Below, piece after piece: positions 11,767 through 21,766 of a stretch of DNA of 64,000 bases. The notes under the pieces are model-generated. The model searched no databases and had not been told where the DNA came from. It saw only the letters and a list, made by a program, of their open reading frames with translations. The position numbers and the translations under genes are program-made. Positions within the stretch are counted from its first letter, which is position 1. Each line of letters begins with the position of its first letter. This DNA comes from Theobroma cacao. Lineage: Eukaryota; Streptophyta; Magnoliopsida; Malvales; Malvaceae. The stretch is taken from positions 8,040,714 through 8,104,713 of the forward strand of contig NC_030856.1 in assembly GCF_000208745.1 (NCBI RefSeq), written 5' to 3'.

Positions 11767-12490
11767 GATGAGATTATGTGGTTTGAGGAATGCGGAATGG
11801 AATGGAAAGGAATTCTCAAGGCAACTGCAATTGGTCACGTATGAATTATTGGTTGTGAATGTCATGGATCTAGAAAGGAAGTATCAAATATATGGCATTT
11901 CCAAACTTCATTCCATTCACATACACGTTCCCTTTGCCCTTCTTCTTCTCTTTTGGTACTGCTTTCTTTCTATTTTTTTTTCTTAATTGATTGAATAAAT
12001 TTGTGACTAATTTTCGTGGATAAGACAAGCAAAAATACCTATAACTTTCAGGGTTGCATTTGTACACCGTATGCTTAGAACCACACCATAGACAACCTAA
12101 AAGTTTCGTATAATTAATGACACCACCTATAGCAGAGAGAAAATGAAGAGATGAAAGATATTTTCTTTAACACGTACGTGCCGACAACCAATTGCTCCAC
12201 CTACCCACCACGTTATCCATGTTAATTCTGTCGAGAGACTTGATGAATCCAAGCACAACGAAAGGTTCAAGGCTGTAATGCACGCTGATTCCATCGACTT
12301 CTATTGTAGTTCCTTTAGACATATTAATATCTCAACATCTCTTTAGTCTATTGCTATATTCATAGTAGTTACCATTTATATCGTAACATCAAACTCATTG
12401 GGAAAACAGTTGGTGATATATTCTCTATATTTGCCTTTGAAACTTTTTTATTCAACAGAAAGATATTTTGGAGTAAGTCTCATAATCAAT
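11767..12490 (-). promoter_or_regulatory. Upstream region of receptor copy 1
   Basis: About 720 bp before the copy 1 start, duplicated at 15615-16325. It contains a module near 12054-12095 (gttgcatttgtacaccgtatg then ggttccacac-like sequence on one strand) that is recognisable upstream of copy 2 (27003-27060) and at about 44292-44345. No individual factor site can be claimed. Confidence 0.55.
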
Positions 12491-12920
12491 GATGGAGTGA
12501 GGATTTCGCGTTTGGGGTGAAGACAATGTTTATAAAATTGTCATATTAGAAGTTCAATATTTGACAAAAATATAAACTAATTTAAATAAAAAAGTTTCAA
12601 GTGAAAATTATACAAATCACTCCAACTGTATGTTAAGTGCAAAATAAAGATCCTTTTTACTAACTATTGCATGCTAAGATTGGGCATCAGAATTTTACAA
12701 GAAGCTATTGCTTGCTTATGTGAAGAATTAGTTACTTTGCCTTCATGGACTATAAAAGTACACTTCTCTTTGGGATTCACTTTCTTCCAATTGCAAAAAC
12801 CTTCTGATAGGAATGCACTTTGACCTTTCCATCCAAGTGGTTTGTGAAAAATAAAACATGGAAGGCAATATGCAGCCTTTGTTGTTGGTGAGAATTCCAA
12901 AAAAAAAAAATAAGAGGTGG
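12490..12920 (-). pseudogene. hAT transposon remnant (TTF-type zinc-finger segment)
   Basis: The minus-strand frame 12900-12664 contains AAYCLPCFIF, then a gap, then EGFCNWKK, and later HKQA. This is the order seen in the TTF-type zinc finger before the DUF4371 domain of plant hAT-like (ZMYM1-like) transposases. Upstream residues continue in another frame (12777-13031), so it is broken. At the other side, about 12489-12525 (atggagtgaggatttcgcg) resembles the terminal sequence of such elements. No full transposase remains. Confidence 0.6.
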
Positions 12921-13030
12921 TGGTTGTGAGGAAGTGAGGTTTGGAAATAATTCTATTGCAATAGGTTTTATGTTAGTCTTTAAGTTTATTAAAATTAGTT
13001 GTTGACTAATTGTTGTGGGGCATCTCACCA

Positions 13031-13489
13031 AACAAAAAATTATTATAGACGTAAAATTATAAAACTTTCAAAAAATAAAGGGTTCTTTTCAAAACTATCG
13101 CTCATGTATAAGTTGTTTTTGAAAATAGCACTCTCATAATTTTAACTATTTTTAACCAAGAGAACTTAATTTTGGATAAAATTACTGTTAATAAAATCGA
13201 CCCATATGTTTATATCCACGCTTCAAACCAACCCATATGTTTGGGTCAAAATTTTTACCATTATAATTTCTCCGCTTTCCTCGATAGACCATTCATCTCA
13301 AGAGCATTCCTCGCCAAGTCAAGTTTTGAGCATTTTAAGCATTAATAGAAGCATTTTGGAGTGGTTTGAGTATAAAGGTAGGCATATTCGTTGATTATGT
13401 TATTAAATAGAATATAGTATATTGTTTGAAGTTATTGACTTTGTTAAATGGAATTTGGTAGTGTTGGTGGTTTTTGGGTTGAATGTTGG
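13031..13489. other. Intergenic, nothing identified
   Basis: AT-rich sequence between the hAT fragment and the minisatellite. A short plus-strand frame at 13206-13394 has no recognisable motif. Confidence 0.3.
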
Positions 13490-13880
13490 TAGGGCATGTG
13501 TGACTAGTTTTAGGCATTGGGTTTAGGGGTTTTAAGTATTGCGTGACTTAGGTTTTGTGTGACTAGTTGCATGACTAGTTTGAGTCATTGGGTTTAAAGG
13601 TTTTAGGCATTACGTGACTTAAGGTTTGTGTAATTGGTTGATAGGACATGCATGATTTATTTTAGGCATTGGATTTAGGGGTTTTAAGTATTGTATGATT
13701 GGTTAATAGGAAATTGCAAAACCAATTTTTACACATTGCATGACTAGTTGATAGGGAATTGTATGATTGATTTTTAAGTATTGCGTGACTAGTTAATAAG
13801 ATATTGCATGACTGATTGATAGGTATTGCGTGATTGGCTTTTAGTCATTTCATGACTGATTTGCATGACATTTTAAATAA
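13490..13880. repeat. Degenerate minisatellite
   Basis: Repeated variants of 'attgcgtgactagttgatagg' and 'taggcattgggtttaggggtttt' fill about 390 bp. The spacing varies between about 30 and 60 bp, so it is an old, diverged array. Confidence 0.75.
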
Positions 13881-14039
13881 TCAATTTTTAAACCTATTTT
13901 GAAATGGTTTGACTTATTGCAAATTTGCACCAATAGCTGAGCAAGTGACGAAAATGTTTTCCTAGTCAATTTGCATAATTTATCAATGAATTTTTTTCCC
14001 TCTATGAAAGCACTTTGTTTGAAATTAAAATTTAAGATA

Positions 14040-14345
14040 AATTACTCATTTGATCCTATCTTAATTTCTCAAAAGTTTTTGTTTTGATTACCGAACTTTA
14101 AAAAATCACATTTTGATTACTAACATTTATAAAAAGCTACTGTTTTGATCACACAACATTTCCACTGTAGCTAACTTTGGCAACTTCTCATGTCTATATT
14201 TATATGATCAAAAGTAGTTCACATGAAAAACCAAGTCAGATAGTCGTTAAATTTTAATAGCTAAGTGATCAAAACATTAACTTTTATAAACTAAAAACTT
14301 GATTTTTCAAACTTAAGTAACCAAAATAAAAAGTCTAAAAAATCT
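14040..14345. mobile_element. Fold-back (MITE-like) element
   Basis: The left arm ('gttttgattaccgaactttaa', then 'gttttgatcacacaac') and the complement of the right arm ('attttggttacttaagtttga', then 'gttttgatcacttagc') match imperfectly in inverted orientation over about 110 bp each. There is no coding capacity. Terminal bases and target duplication were not resolved. Confidence 0.5.
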
Positions 14346-14639
14346 TACCTACTTTCCGCCCTGACTACTTGAGCTATTAATTCATGATAGCGGGAGACGT
14401 TAATTACTCTCGCTTTCTTGAATTGGTTGTTCATATTTGATTTAATTGACATGAAAATTAAGAAAAATATTTTGATTTTAAGTTAATTTATATTAAAATT
14501 TTAATATCCTACTATATTGATGTTTGATGCCCAAAAGAATGTCAAATATTGAAAGAGTAATACTGTGAATGTGGACAGTTTTGGAATTACGCCTCAGAAG
14601 AGTAGAAGGAGAAAGACTAAGGGATGGAGAAAGTAATTC

Positions 14640-14877
14640 TGTAGAAAACCTTAAAGCTACGGATATTAATTAAACCTTTGCTAAATGAAGAAGTTGATGG
14701 CAGTAGAGAACTGGTTCGAAGAACGTGAGTATGAAGAAGATCCTCGCTTTCCACCGTACTGGTTGTTTTTCCGTCAAAGGCATAGCTCCTTTTTGAAGAG
14801 CAGATCAGAAGGAAGAGAAAGAAAAGAGAAGCAGAGTGGAGGATTATAAACAAGTTGGAGAACGGGGAAGTGGCCGT
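14640..14877 (-). pseudogene. Probable aspartyl-protease N-terminal fragment
   Basis: The frame read from 14877 has a hydrophobic leader (SASLFFLFLLICSS), then YAFDGKTT, then HVLRTSSLLPSTS. The leader and the SSLLPS segment resemble the signal peptide and propeptide start of the At5g10770-like aspartyl protease family. This is recognition from memory, not a search. The position expected for the start codon reads ACG (14877-14875), followed by GCC ACT TCC, so ATG may have mutated. The homology stops after about 65 residues and no active-site D[TS]G exists. It is a small dead fragment, or a chance ORF if the recognition is wrong. Confidence 0.35.
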
Positions 14878-14879
14878 GG

Positions 14880-15614
14880 ACCCTATTTCCAGCTAAATCT
14901 TTGTAGTATTGTTTCAACTTGGAAACATGTGCTACTTCATTGCCTTTATATAGAAAACACTAATACTCTCCGTACTTGTTTCTTCTACTTCCAAAGCAAT
15001 AAAAAAAATGTTAACTTGTAAACAAATATTAATATTTTCCTAAATTAAGATTTAATCTTTGTTAACAGCCATGGACTGCATATTCGGAAAGGACAGAGTG
15101 GATTAGGTAAGTCCCCTCTTATATTTGAATGGTATTGCGATTTTTACCTATTAACTAGTTTTTAGTACACCCACTACATGGGTGGAAGAGGAAAAAAAAT
15201 TAATTTTTCCTCGGCTTTTAATTAAGTAGGAAGATATATGTATGTACTATTAGTTAAAATAATTATATAAATTATCTAGTTAAGATACACTATTACCTAT
15301 GGGCTGTTTTGTGGTTTGGGAATGTTTTGATTGTTGGTCCGGGATGGAGGGTATGAGGGAGGTGATGGAAGTCGTTGCAAGTAAGGAGTTTAGGTGGTGT
15401 CTTTTGTTGCTCCTAAGGAGCTGGAGATGAGTTACTGGGAGGTGGGGTGATAGTGGGAGGGTATGAGGGGTGGGAGGAGGAAGGAGTATTGCGCATAATT
15501 TTTCATGGAGGATGGTTGAGATATTTTGATGATGGGATTTTATGTGTTATCCTTTTGAAGTACTCTTCATGGTCTTTGAGCGATTAAGGCCTTTATCTTT
15601 ATCTTTGAGCGATT
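14880..15614. other. Intergenic; G-rich block at the right end
   Basis: Bases 15300-15590 are unusually G/T-rich on the plus strand (gggatggagggtatgaggga). This resembles 3'-untranslated tails of plant L1 elements in composition only. A short repeat 'ctttgagcgattgagg' or 'gattaagg' sits at 15578-15618. No coding region was seen. Confidence 0.35.
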
Positions 15615-16325
15615 GAGGATAAAGCGAGCATTTCTCATGATGAGATTATGTGGTTTGAGGAATGGGGAATGGAATGGAATTCTCAAGGCAACTGCAAAAG
15701 GTAAAAAGTATCAAATATACGGCATTTCCAGACTTCATTCCATTCACACGCACGTCCCCTTTTTCCTTTTTCTTTTCTTTTGTTACTTCTTTCTTTTCTA
15801 TTTTTTTTCTTAATTGATTGACTAAAATTGTGACTAATTTTCGTGGATAAGACAGTAAAAAATATCTATATAACTTTCAGGGTTGCATTTATACACCGTA
15901 TGCTTAGAACCACACAATAGACAACGTACGTATAATTAATGACACCACCTACAGCAGAGAGAAAATGAAGAGATGGAATATATTTTCTTTTAATGCGTAC
16001 GTGCCCACAGCCTATTGTTCCACCTACCCACCACGTTATCAATGTTAATTCTGTAGTGCGACTTGCTGAATCCAAGCACAACGAAAGGTTCAAGGCGGTA
16101 ATGCACACTGATTCCATCGACTGCTATTGTAGTTCCTTTTATACATTTTTTGGAATATCTTAACATATCTTTAATCTATTGCTATATTCATAGTAGTTAC
16201 CATTTATATCCTAGTATCAAACTCATTGAGGAAAATGTTGGTGATTTATTCTCTATAATCTGTCTTCCAAAACTTCTTATTGGACAGAAAAACACTTTGG
16301 AGAAAGCCTAGTAATCAATTTGTTT
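15615..16325 (-). pseudogene. Duplicate of copy 1 upstream region with eight codons only
   Basis: The segment aligns with 11744-12490 almost from end to end. It contains the copy 1 start ATG (15638-15636), followed by codons for RNARFIL, and then breaks off into unrelated sequence. It is therefore a promoter plus signal-peptide start without a gene body, left by an incomplete duplication or by deletion of a receptor gene. Confidence 0.85.
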
Positions 16326-16940
16326 TTAAATTGAGTTCATAAAATTTCAAGTTATCTTAGCTTGTGAGTTTGTTTTTAACAACATGTGTTTTCAAATTTG
16401 GAATTTAAATAATGCAGTTCAAGTAGGAGATTATTACAGTTTTTCAAAAAATACAGTGTAGACTTAAATTTATTTTGGTTTTTTTTTTATAAAAATTGGG
16501 TTAAGCTTATGTGATCTTGATAAAGAGACAATACTATAATTCCTAATATGATCTAATAAAGTGGAGTAGACTCCAATGTTAAATATGAGCTTAAGAGTAT
16601 AGACCTGTGTAGAGAAGCTTAAATTTTATAATGGGTAGGACTAAGGATTTATTATATAAAAGCAAAGCCTAGGTCCTCTCTCTTTCTACACCAAAAATCT
16701 TAAGATTCTTATCCATTCAAAAGTTAATAGATAAAAGGAGGAAGATTTTAGTGCATTGATTCTCAACAATTAATTTAGTTAGTAGTATTAGCATTGTGAA
16801 ATTATGTATCACGAATCAAATACACTTTTATGTTCTAAATTTTGTTATGGTATGTTGTGAATTAATTAAATTAATTATACTTCAAATTTAACATTACACA
16901 CAATGTGCAGAACCCGTAGAGGTACAAAGAAATTTAATAT
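16326..16940. other. Intergenic, nothing identified
   Basis: AT-rich region between the duplicated promoter and the copia LTR. No coding or structural signal was recognised. Confidence 0.35.
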
Positions 16941-19900
16941 AGGATATTGAATATGGAAAAAACCCACCATGGTATTTCCATTTCACAATGATGTATTTAT
17001 AGTACAAAGATGATAAGATAAGATACTTATCAAAATTCTAATTGAGAAGATAGTTATCAAGATTCTAGTTTAGATAAAACATATCTCATCTATAGATTTA
17101 AATATATCATCCTTAATATCTATCTATGTCATCCTTTATACTTGTCTCTTGTTCTTAAATTGACCTTCATTTGCATGTGATTGAAGATTAAGCTTTATCT
17201 GCATGTTGAGCTAACTATTGCTATCTGTAACTCCAATATGCCCCCGTACGATGGTGGTACCATTAGCGAGTCCAATCTTGGATAGAATGAACTAAAACCT
17301 CGCTTTGGTAGCAGTTTAGTAAGTGCATATGCTAATTGATGTTCTATGGGAATATAGTTGACGTGAAGTTGCCCTTGTTTCACTTTTTCTTTGACCAAAA
17401 AATTCTAATTGCAAATGTTTCATCGTCATATGAAAGATTGAGTTTTTGCAAGGGTGAGTGGCACTTATGTTATCACAGTACACAGTGGGACAACTAGGTA
17501 AGACTATCTGAAGTTCTTGAACGAGAGACCGAATCCATGTTTCTTTTGAAATAATAGGCTCTGTAGAGGACTTAGTTACTGTCTTTTGTTTCTTTGAACT
17601 CTAAGAGATTGAAGTCCTTCCAAGATATATGATAAAGACAAAAATAGAGGTCTTATCATCAAGATTTCCTATCCAATCAGAATCTGTGAAGACTTGCAAA
17701 GATAGAGTAGTTTTATTTTTTTAATGAATAAACCATAGAACAAGGTTCCTTTAAAGTATCTTAGTACTTTCTTCAATGCTTGATAATGCAGCGTTGATTG
17801 TTTATGCATAAATTGAGAGAGTTTGTTAACAGCAAAACAAATATCAAGTCTAGTAAGAACAAGATATTAGAGAGAACCAACAATTTTCCCGAATTCGTTG
17901 TCATTGGTTGCTGCAGAACCATCATGTAAATTGAGGTGAGCTATAATAAAGATTGGTGTATTTGATTCTTTTGCACCTGACATACCAATTTTGATTGGAA
18001 TATTTGAGATATATTTATGTTGAGATAGAAAAAAAACCTTTTGGTGTAGGAAAAACTTCAATGCCAAGAAAGTAGCTTAGGAAACTAAGATCTTTGATTC
18101 AAAATTGTGATGAACGACTTTGAACAAACCTAGAGAGAAATGTCTTGTTATTTCTTGTCAGAATCAAATTAGTAACATAGATAAGTAGATATGCAGTTAT
18201 GTCATTACAGTGATAAATGAATAAGGATGCATTAGCTACTGATTGAGTGAAGCTAGATGAAAACAGAAAACTGCTTAAGACTTGGTACCACGCTTGAAGT
18301 GCCTGTTTAAAGCCATAGATCACCTTCTTAAGCTTGTAGACAAAATAAGGCTTGGCCTTGTCATACTAGACTAGGGATTGCTTCATGCATATCCCATCTG
18401 TTAGTGTGCCTTGTAGGAAGGCATTGTTTACATCCAATTGATGCAATGGCAAGCTATTAGAGACTGCCAAGCATAAAACCAACCTTATGGTGACAAGCTA
18501 TTAAAGACTGCCAAGCATAAAACCAACCTTATGGTGACAAGTTTGACTACAAGAGTAAACGTTTCATTGAAATCAAAACCAAGCCTTTGGGTGAATCCTT
18601 TTGCCACCAATCTAGCACCAATCTAGCACCAATCTAGCTTTGTATCTGGAAATGGAATCATCGGAGTTCTTATTTGTTAAGAGGTGGAACCAATTCCCAT
18701 GTGTCATTATTTGTAAGGATAGTATATTCATCAAGCATAGCTTGCTGCCAACGTCGATATCGGATAGCTTGTGTAGCACGAGCTGGTTCATGGGATTCTA
18801 AAAGAGGATAAATGGTGGCTAGATGAAGGGCATTTAGGTTTAAAAATATTATTTTGTGATCTGAGTAACCATAAGATGTGTTCTTTGAGGTTGAGGTGGC
18901 ACAAAATCCTATAGATTTTGGTTAACAATTGAATCAGGAAGAGGGGAAGAGGTAATTACATGTGTGGAAAAACTATCACGCACGTCAGCCACTTGCAGAG
19001 CTGAATGAGAAGTGGGTCTGGAAGACAAAGTTGCATTTGAGCAAGTGTTGCATAGGTTGGATCAATTATAGGTGTGTCACGAATGACATTGTGAGTAAGA
19101 AATATTAGAAACTAAAGTGTTGGATGCATACTTGGTAGCAAATGAAAATTAGAGTTCATCAAACAAAATATGTCTTAATGTGAAAATTTTCTCAGATTAA
19201 GGATCAAGACATAGGTAAGCACTTTGATGCTTATGGTAACTAAGAAACACACAAGCTATATATTTTCTTTGAAGTTTATGTGTGTTATTAGGTTTAATCC
19301 ATGGATAACATAAACAATCAAAAATTTTGAGTCTAGCATGATTAGGATCCTAATTAAAAAGTAATTGATAAGGACAGTTGTTTCTAATGAAAGGAGATGA
19401 CAATCTATTTAAAAAATAAATTACAGTGGAAACAACAAAAGACCAATATGATAATGATATGGGTGATGAATGTAGTAAAGTAAGTATAGTTTCAACAATA
19501 CATCAATGTCTACATTATTGCATTGTGTTAAGGGGTATATGGAAGTCTCCGTAAATGTTGTATCCCAAATGAACTGAAGAAAGATTGTAATTTTGTAAAT
19601 TCACCCCTACAAATAGAATATATTATAATAATAGAAATTTTAAAATAACTTTCAACTAAACTCTTAAATTTAGGAAAAAGAGAAAATACATTCAAATTTA
19701 AATTTCAGTGAAAAGAACTAGATATATCTAGCATAGTGATCAATAAAAGAGATATAATATTAGTAACCTTTAGTAGGCTCCCAAACATCAGCATATATGA
19801 TATCTCAAGAGCCTCTACTAACTAAACTAGACTTATGAAAAAGGAGGTGAATTTTATTACAGCAACAAGCATCACTAGAAATTCAATCCATGATATTGAA

Positions 19901-20180
19901 TATGGAAGAAAACTGCCTTAGTATTTTCATTTCACAATGATGTCTTTATAGTACACAGATGATAAGATAAGATAGTTATCAAGATTCTAATTGATAAGAT
20001 AATTATCAAAATTTTAATTTAGATAAAACATATCTCATCTATAAATTTAAACATATCATTCTTAATGATTATCTATGTCATTCCTTTATGCTTGTCTCTT
20101 ATTTTTGGATTGACCTTTGATTGAGGATTAAGTTTTATCTTTATGTTGAGTTCACTGTTGCTATCTGTAACTCTAATAAA
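16941..20180 (-). mobile_element. Degenerate Ty1/copia retrotransposon (copia-1) with both LTRs
   Basis: Direct repeats of about 295 bp flank it: 16941-17236 and about 19891-20179, both containing ttcacaatgatgt and gttgctatctgtaact-like phrases. On the minus strand the inner edge of the left LTR is preceded by a GGGGG purine tract. Recognisable pol pieces run in the order expected for a minus-strand element: reverse transcriptase (18323-18099, YGFKQALQAWY then a decayed LLIYVTNL where YVDD is expected; 18067-17867 ending FGKIVGSL), then the RNase H end (17398-17195, IEHQLAYALTK). Integrase-side sequence at 18700-19400 is badly broken. LTR tips are TA rather than TG, so edges are accurate to about 10 bp, and no clear target duplication was found. 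Confidence 0.8.
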
Positions 20181-20183
20181 AGA

Positions 20184-20440
20184 TAGATTTCTCAAATGAG
20201 GTGTGATGGTACCAGCCTGGACCATGCGAAAAAGATTTAGAGCTGAGGCTCTAAGGTGCCTTTATCCGCAAGTGATACCTATCCACTTACAAGCGGAGGA
20301 AGCAATAGACCTTTGGTTGCTAAAAGATTTTGAAGGTCAAAAGTTTCATGCGATTTGATAGTCAATTGGTCTGTGGTGATGTTGGTGATGCGCTTGACAA
20401 AGAAGTAACCAAAATATGAAATAGAAGCACACATCTATAA
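20184..20440 (-). pseudogene. Receptor-kinase N-terminal relic (LRR-XII type)
   Basis: Read on the minus strand with frame changes, pieces align with residues 15-100 of copies 1 and 2: a LLFHILVTSLS leader, a 'ttgaccttcaaaatcttttagcaac' segment matching FDPQNLLATNW, then ACKWIGITCG-like and GTITPHLRNLSF pieces. There are several stops. It ends exactly where the copia-1 LTR begins at 20180, so the copia insertion may have cut the gene; no continuation was found on the other side (before 16941). Confidence 0.75.
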
Positions 20441-20989
20441 CATAAGTAAAAGGATTTCTCAAAGGGGCTTCCTCTTTTACCCATGTGGAGGCATAAGAAA
20501 AAGAGAAAAAGGAAAGAAAAGAGAGGTAGAAAGAGAAAAAAAAAACAGATAAGGATAAAATGAGGTCCGTGTGCAACGCACTGGCCATAGTCTAGTATCC
20601 ATTAAAAGAAAAACTATAAAAAAAGTTTGGATGAATCCGTAAAGAAACTATGGCTTTCGAACTCCCATCCGTAAAGCAAATATTGTTGACCACTCAAAAT
20701 TCACATTATCATCACCTATTCACACGACAATTAGTATGGCGCTTGGCTCTACATGTGCCAATGTTTAAGCCCATTTAATTTCACTTTATTATTAAACTAT
20801 AAAAAATATTTTTATACTACTATTTTAATAGTTTTAAATAAATTTTAAAATTAAAATTAAATAAAAAATAACTCTCATTGTAATGATATCTTGGATGGAG
20901 TTTAAACATTATAAATCTTGTCCAAGACTTGACCTGAGTCAAGTCAAGCCTGCAAATGTGATTGAACATCTAAATATTACATTTGTGTA
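20441..20989. other. Intergenic, nothing identified
   Basis: AT-rich. A minus-strand frame at 20588-20346 overlaps the receptor relic and is not a separate gene. Confidence 0.35.
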
Positions 20990-21240
20990 TGCGTATGTGT
21001 GTGAGATAGTAAGATAGAAAAACATGCCAAGAGAAATCATTCCTAAAATTAATTTGTGACTCTTGCACTTGTTAAAAGCTCCATCTGAGTATTTTGTATA
21101 GAGTCAAAAAATTAAAATAAAAAAAAACTTTATTTGTATTAATATTTGGAAAACTAGAAACCATATTCTTTTGTCCTTTATTATTTAAATTCTTTTTTAA
21201 AAAAGTAAAATTTTTAATAAGTTCAAAAGCTTGTATGTTA
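20990..21240. repeat. Duplicate of the 3' flank of receptor copy 1
   Basis: It aligns with 5740-5930, sharing 'aaacatgc', 'tttgtgactnntgcacttgt' and 'tggaaactagaaacc' in order. In copy 1 this sequence lies directly beyond the stop codon; here it is separated from the copy 2 stop by about 530 bp. Confidence 0.7.
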
Positions 21241-21766
21241 TAACAACTCTTGAATCTTGTAGATCAAATATTTCTAATAGCATTGGAAGTCAAGCTATAG
21301 AGAGAAAGAGAGTAGTACAATTACAAAAAGACTTAACTACTCAAAACAAAAAAAGTGTTATCATGGAAAAATCGAGCCCTTAACAAACTGAGGGCCTATC
21401 TCATTCATCAAATTAACAACATATTAACCTGATGTCAATACATACATATATCAAAACAATATGAAAACAAAACAAAAAAACAATATCACTCCAAATTACA
21501 CAAAAGAAATTATAACCCAAACATACTGCCTTCACTTAAAGCATCTAGTAAACGCTCCATCCCAAAGTAAAAGCCTGTGGTTGACGTCCCTTAGCCTGAT
21601 CATCTCAATTCAGGAATCGTTCACTATCTCCAAAAGCCCTGGTTGCATTCTTGCATCCATCTCCTAGCAGGCAGCCTGGTTCTATTCCTTAAAACTTCTC
21701 CATGCTAAACATCTTGACATGAACAAAACGCACAAAGCAGCTGTTTAAAAATGCAACTCGACTCCT
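21241..21766. other. 3' flank specific to copy 2
   Basis: This 530-bp insertion relative to copy 1 carries no recognisable element. It probably holds the 3' untranslated region of copy 2. It also explains why the C-terminus of copy 2 runs about 14 residues past that of copy 1. Confidence 0.4.

Noticed and set aside
13490..13880. CRISPR-like array
   Set aside because: Units are degenerate, without uniform repeats and unique spacers, and the genome is a plant nuclear one.
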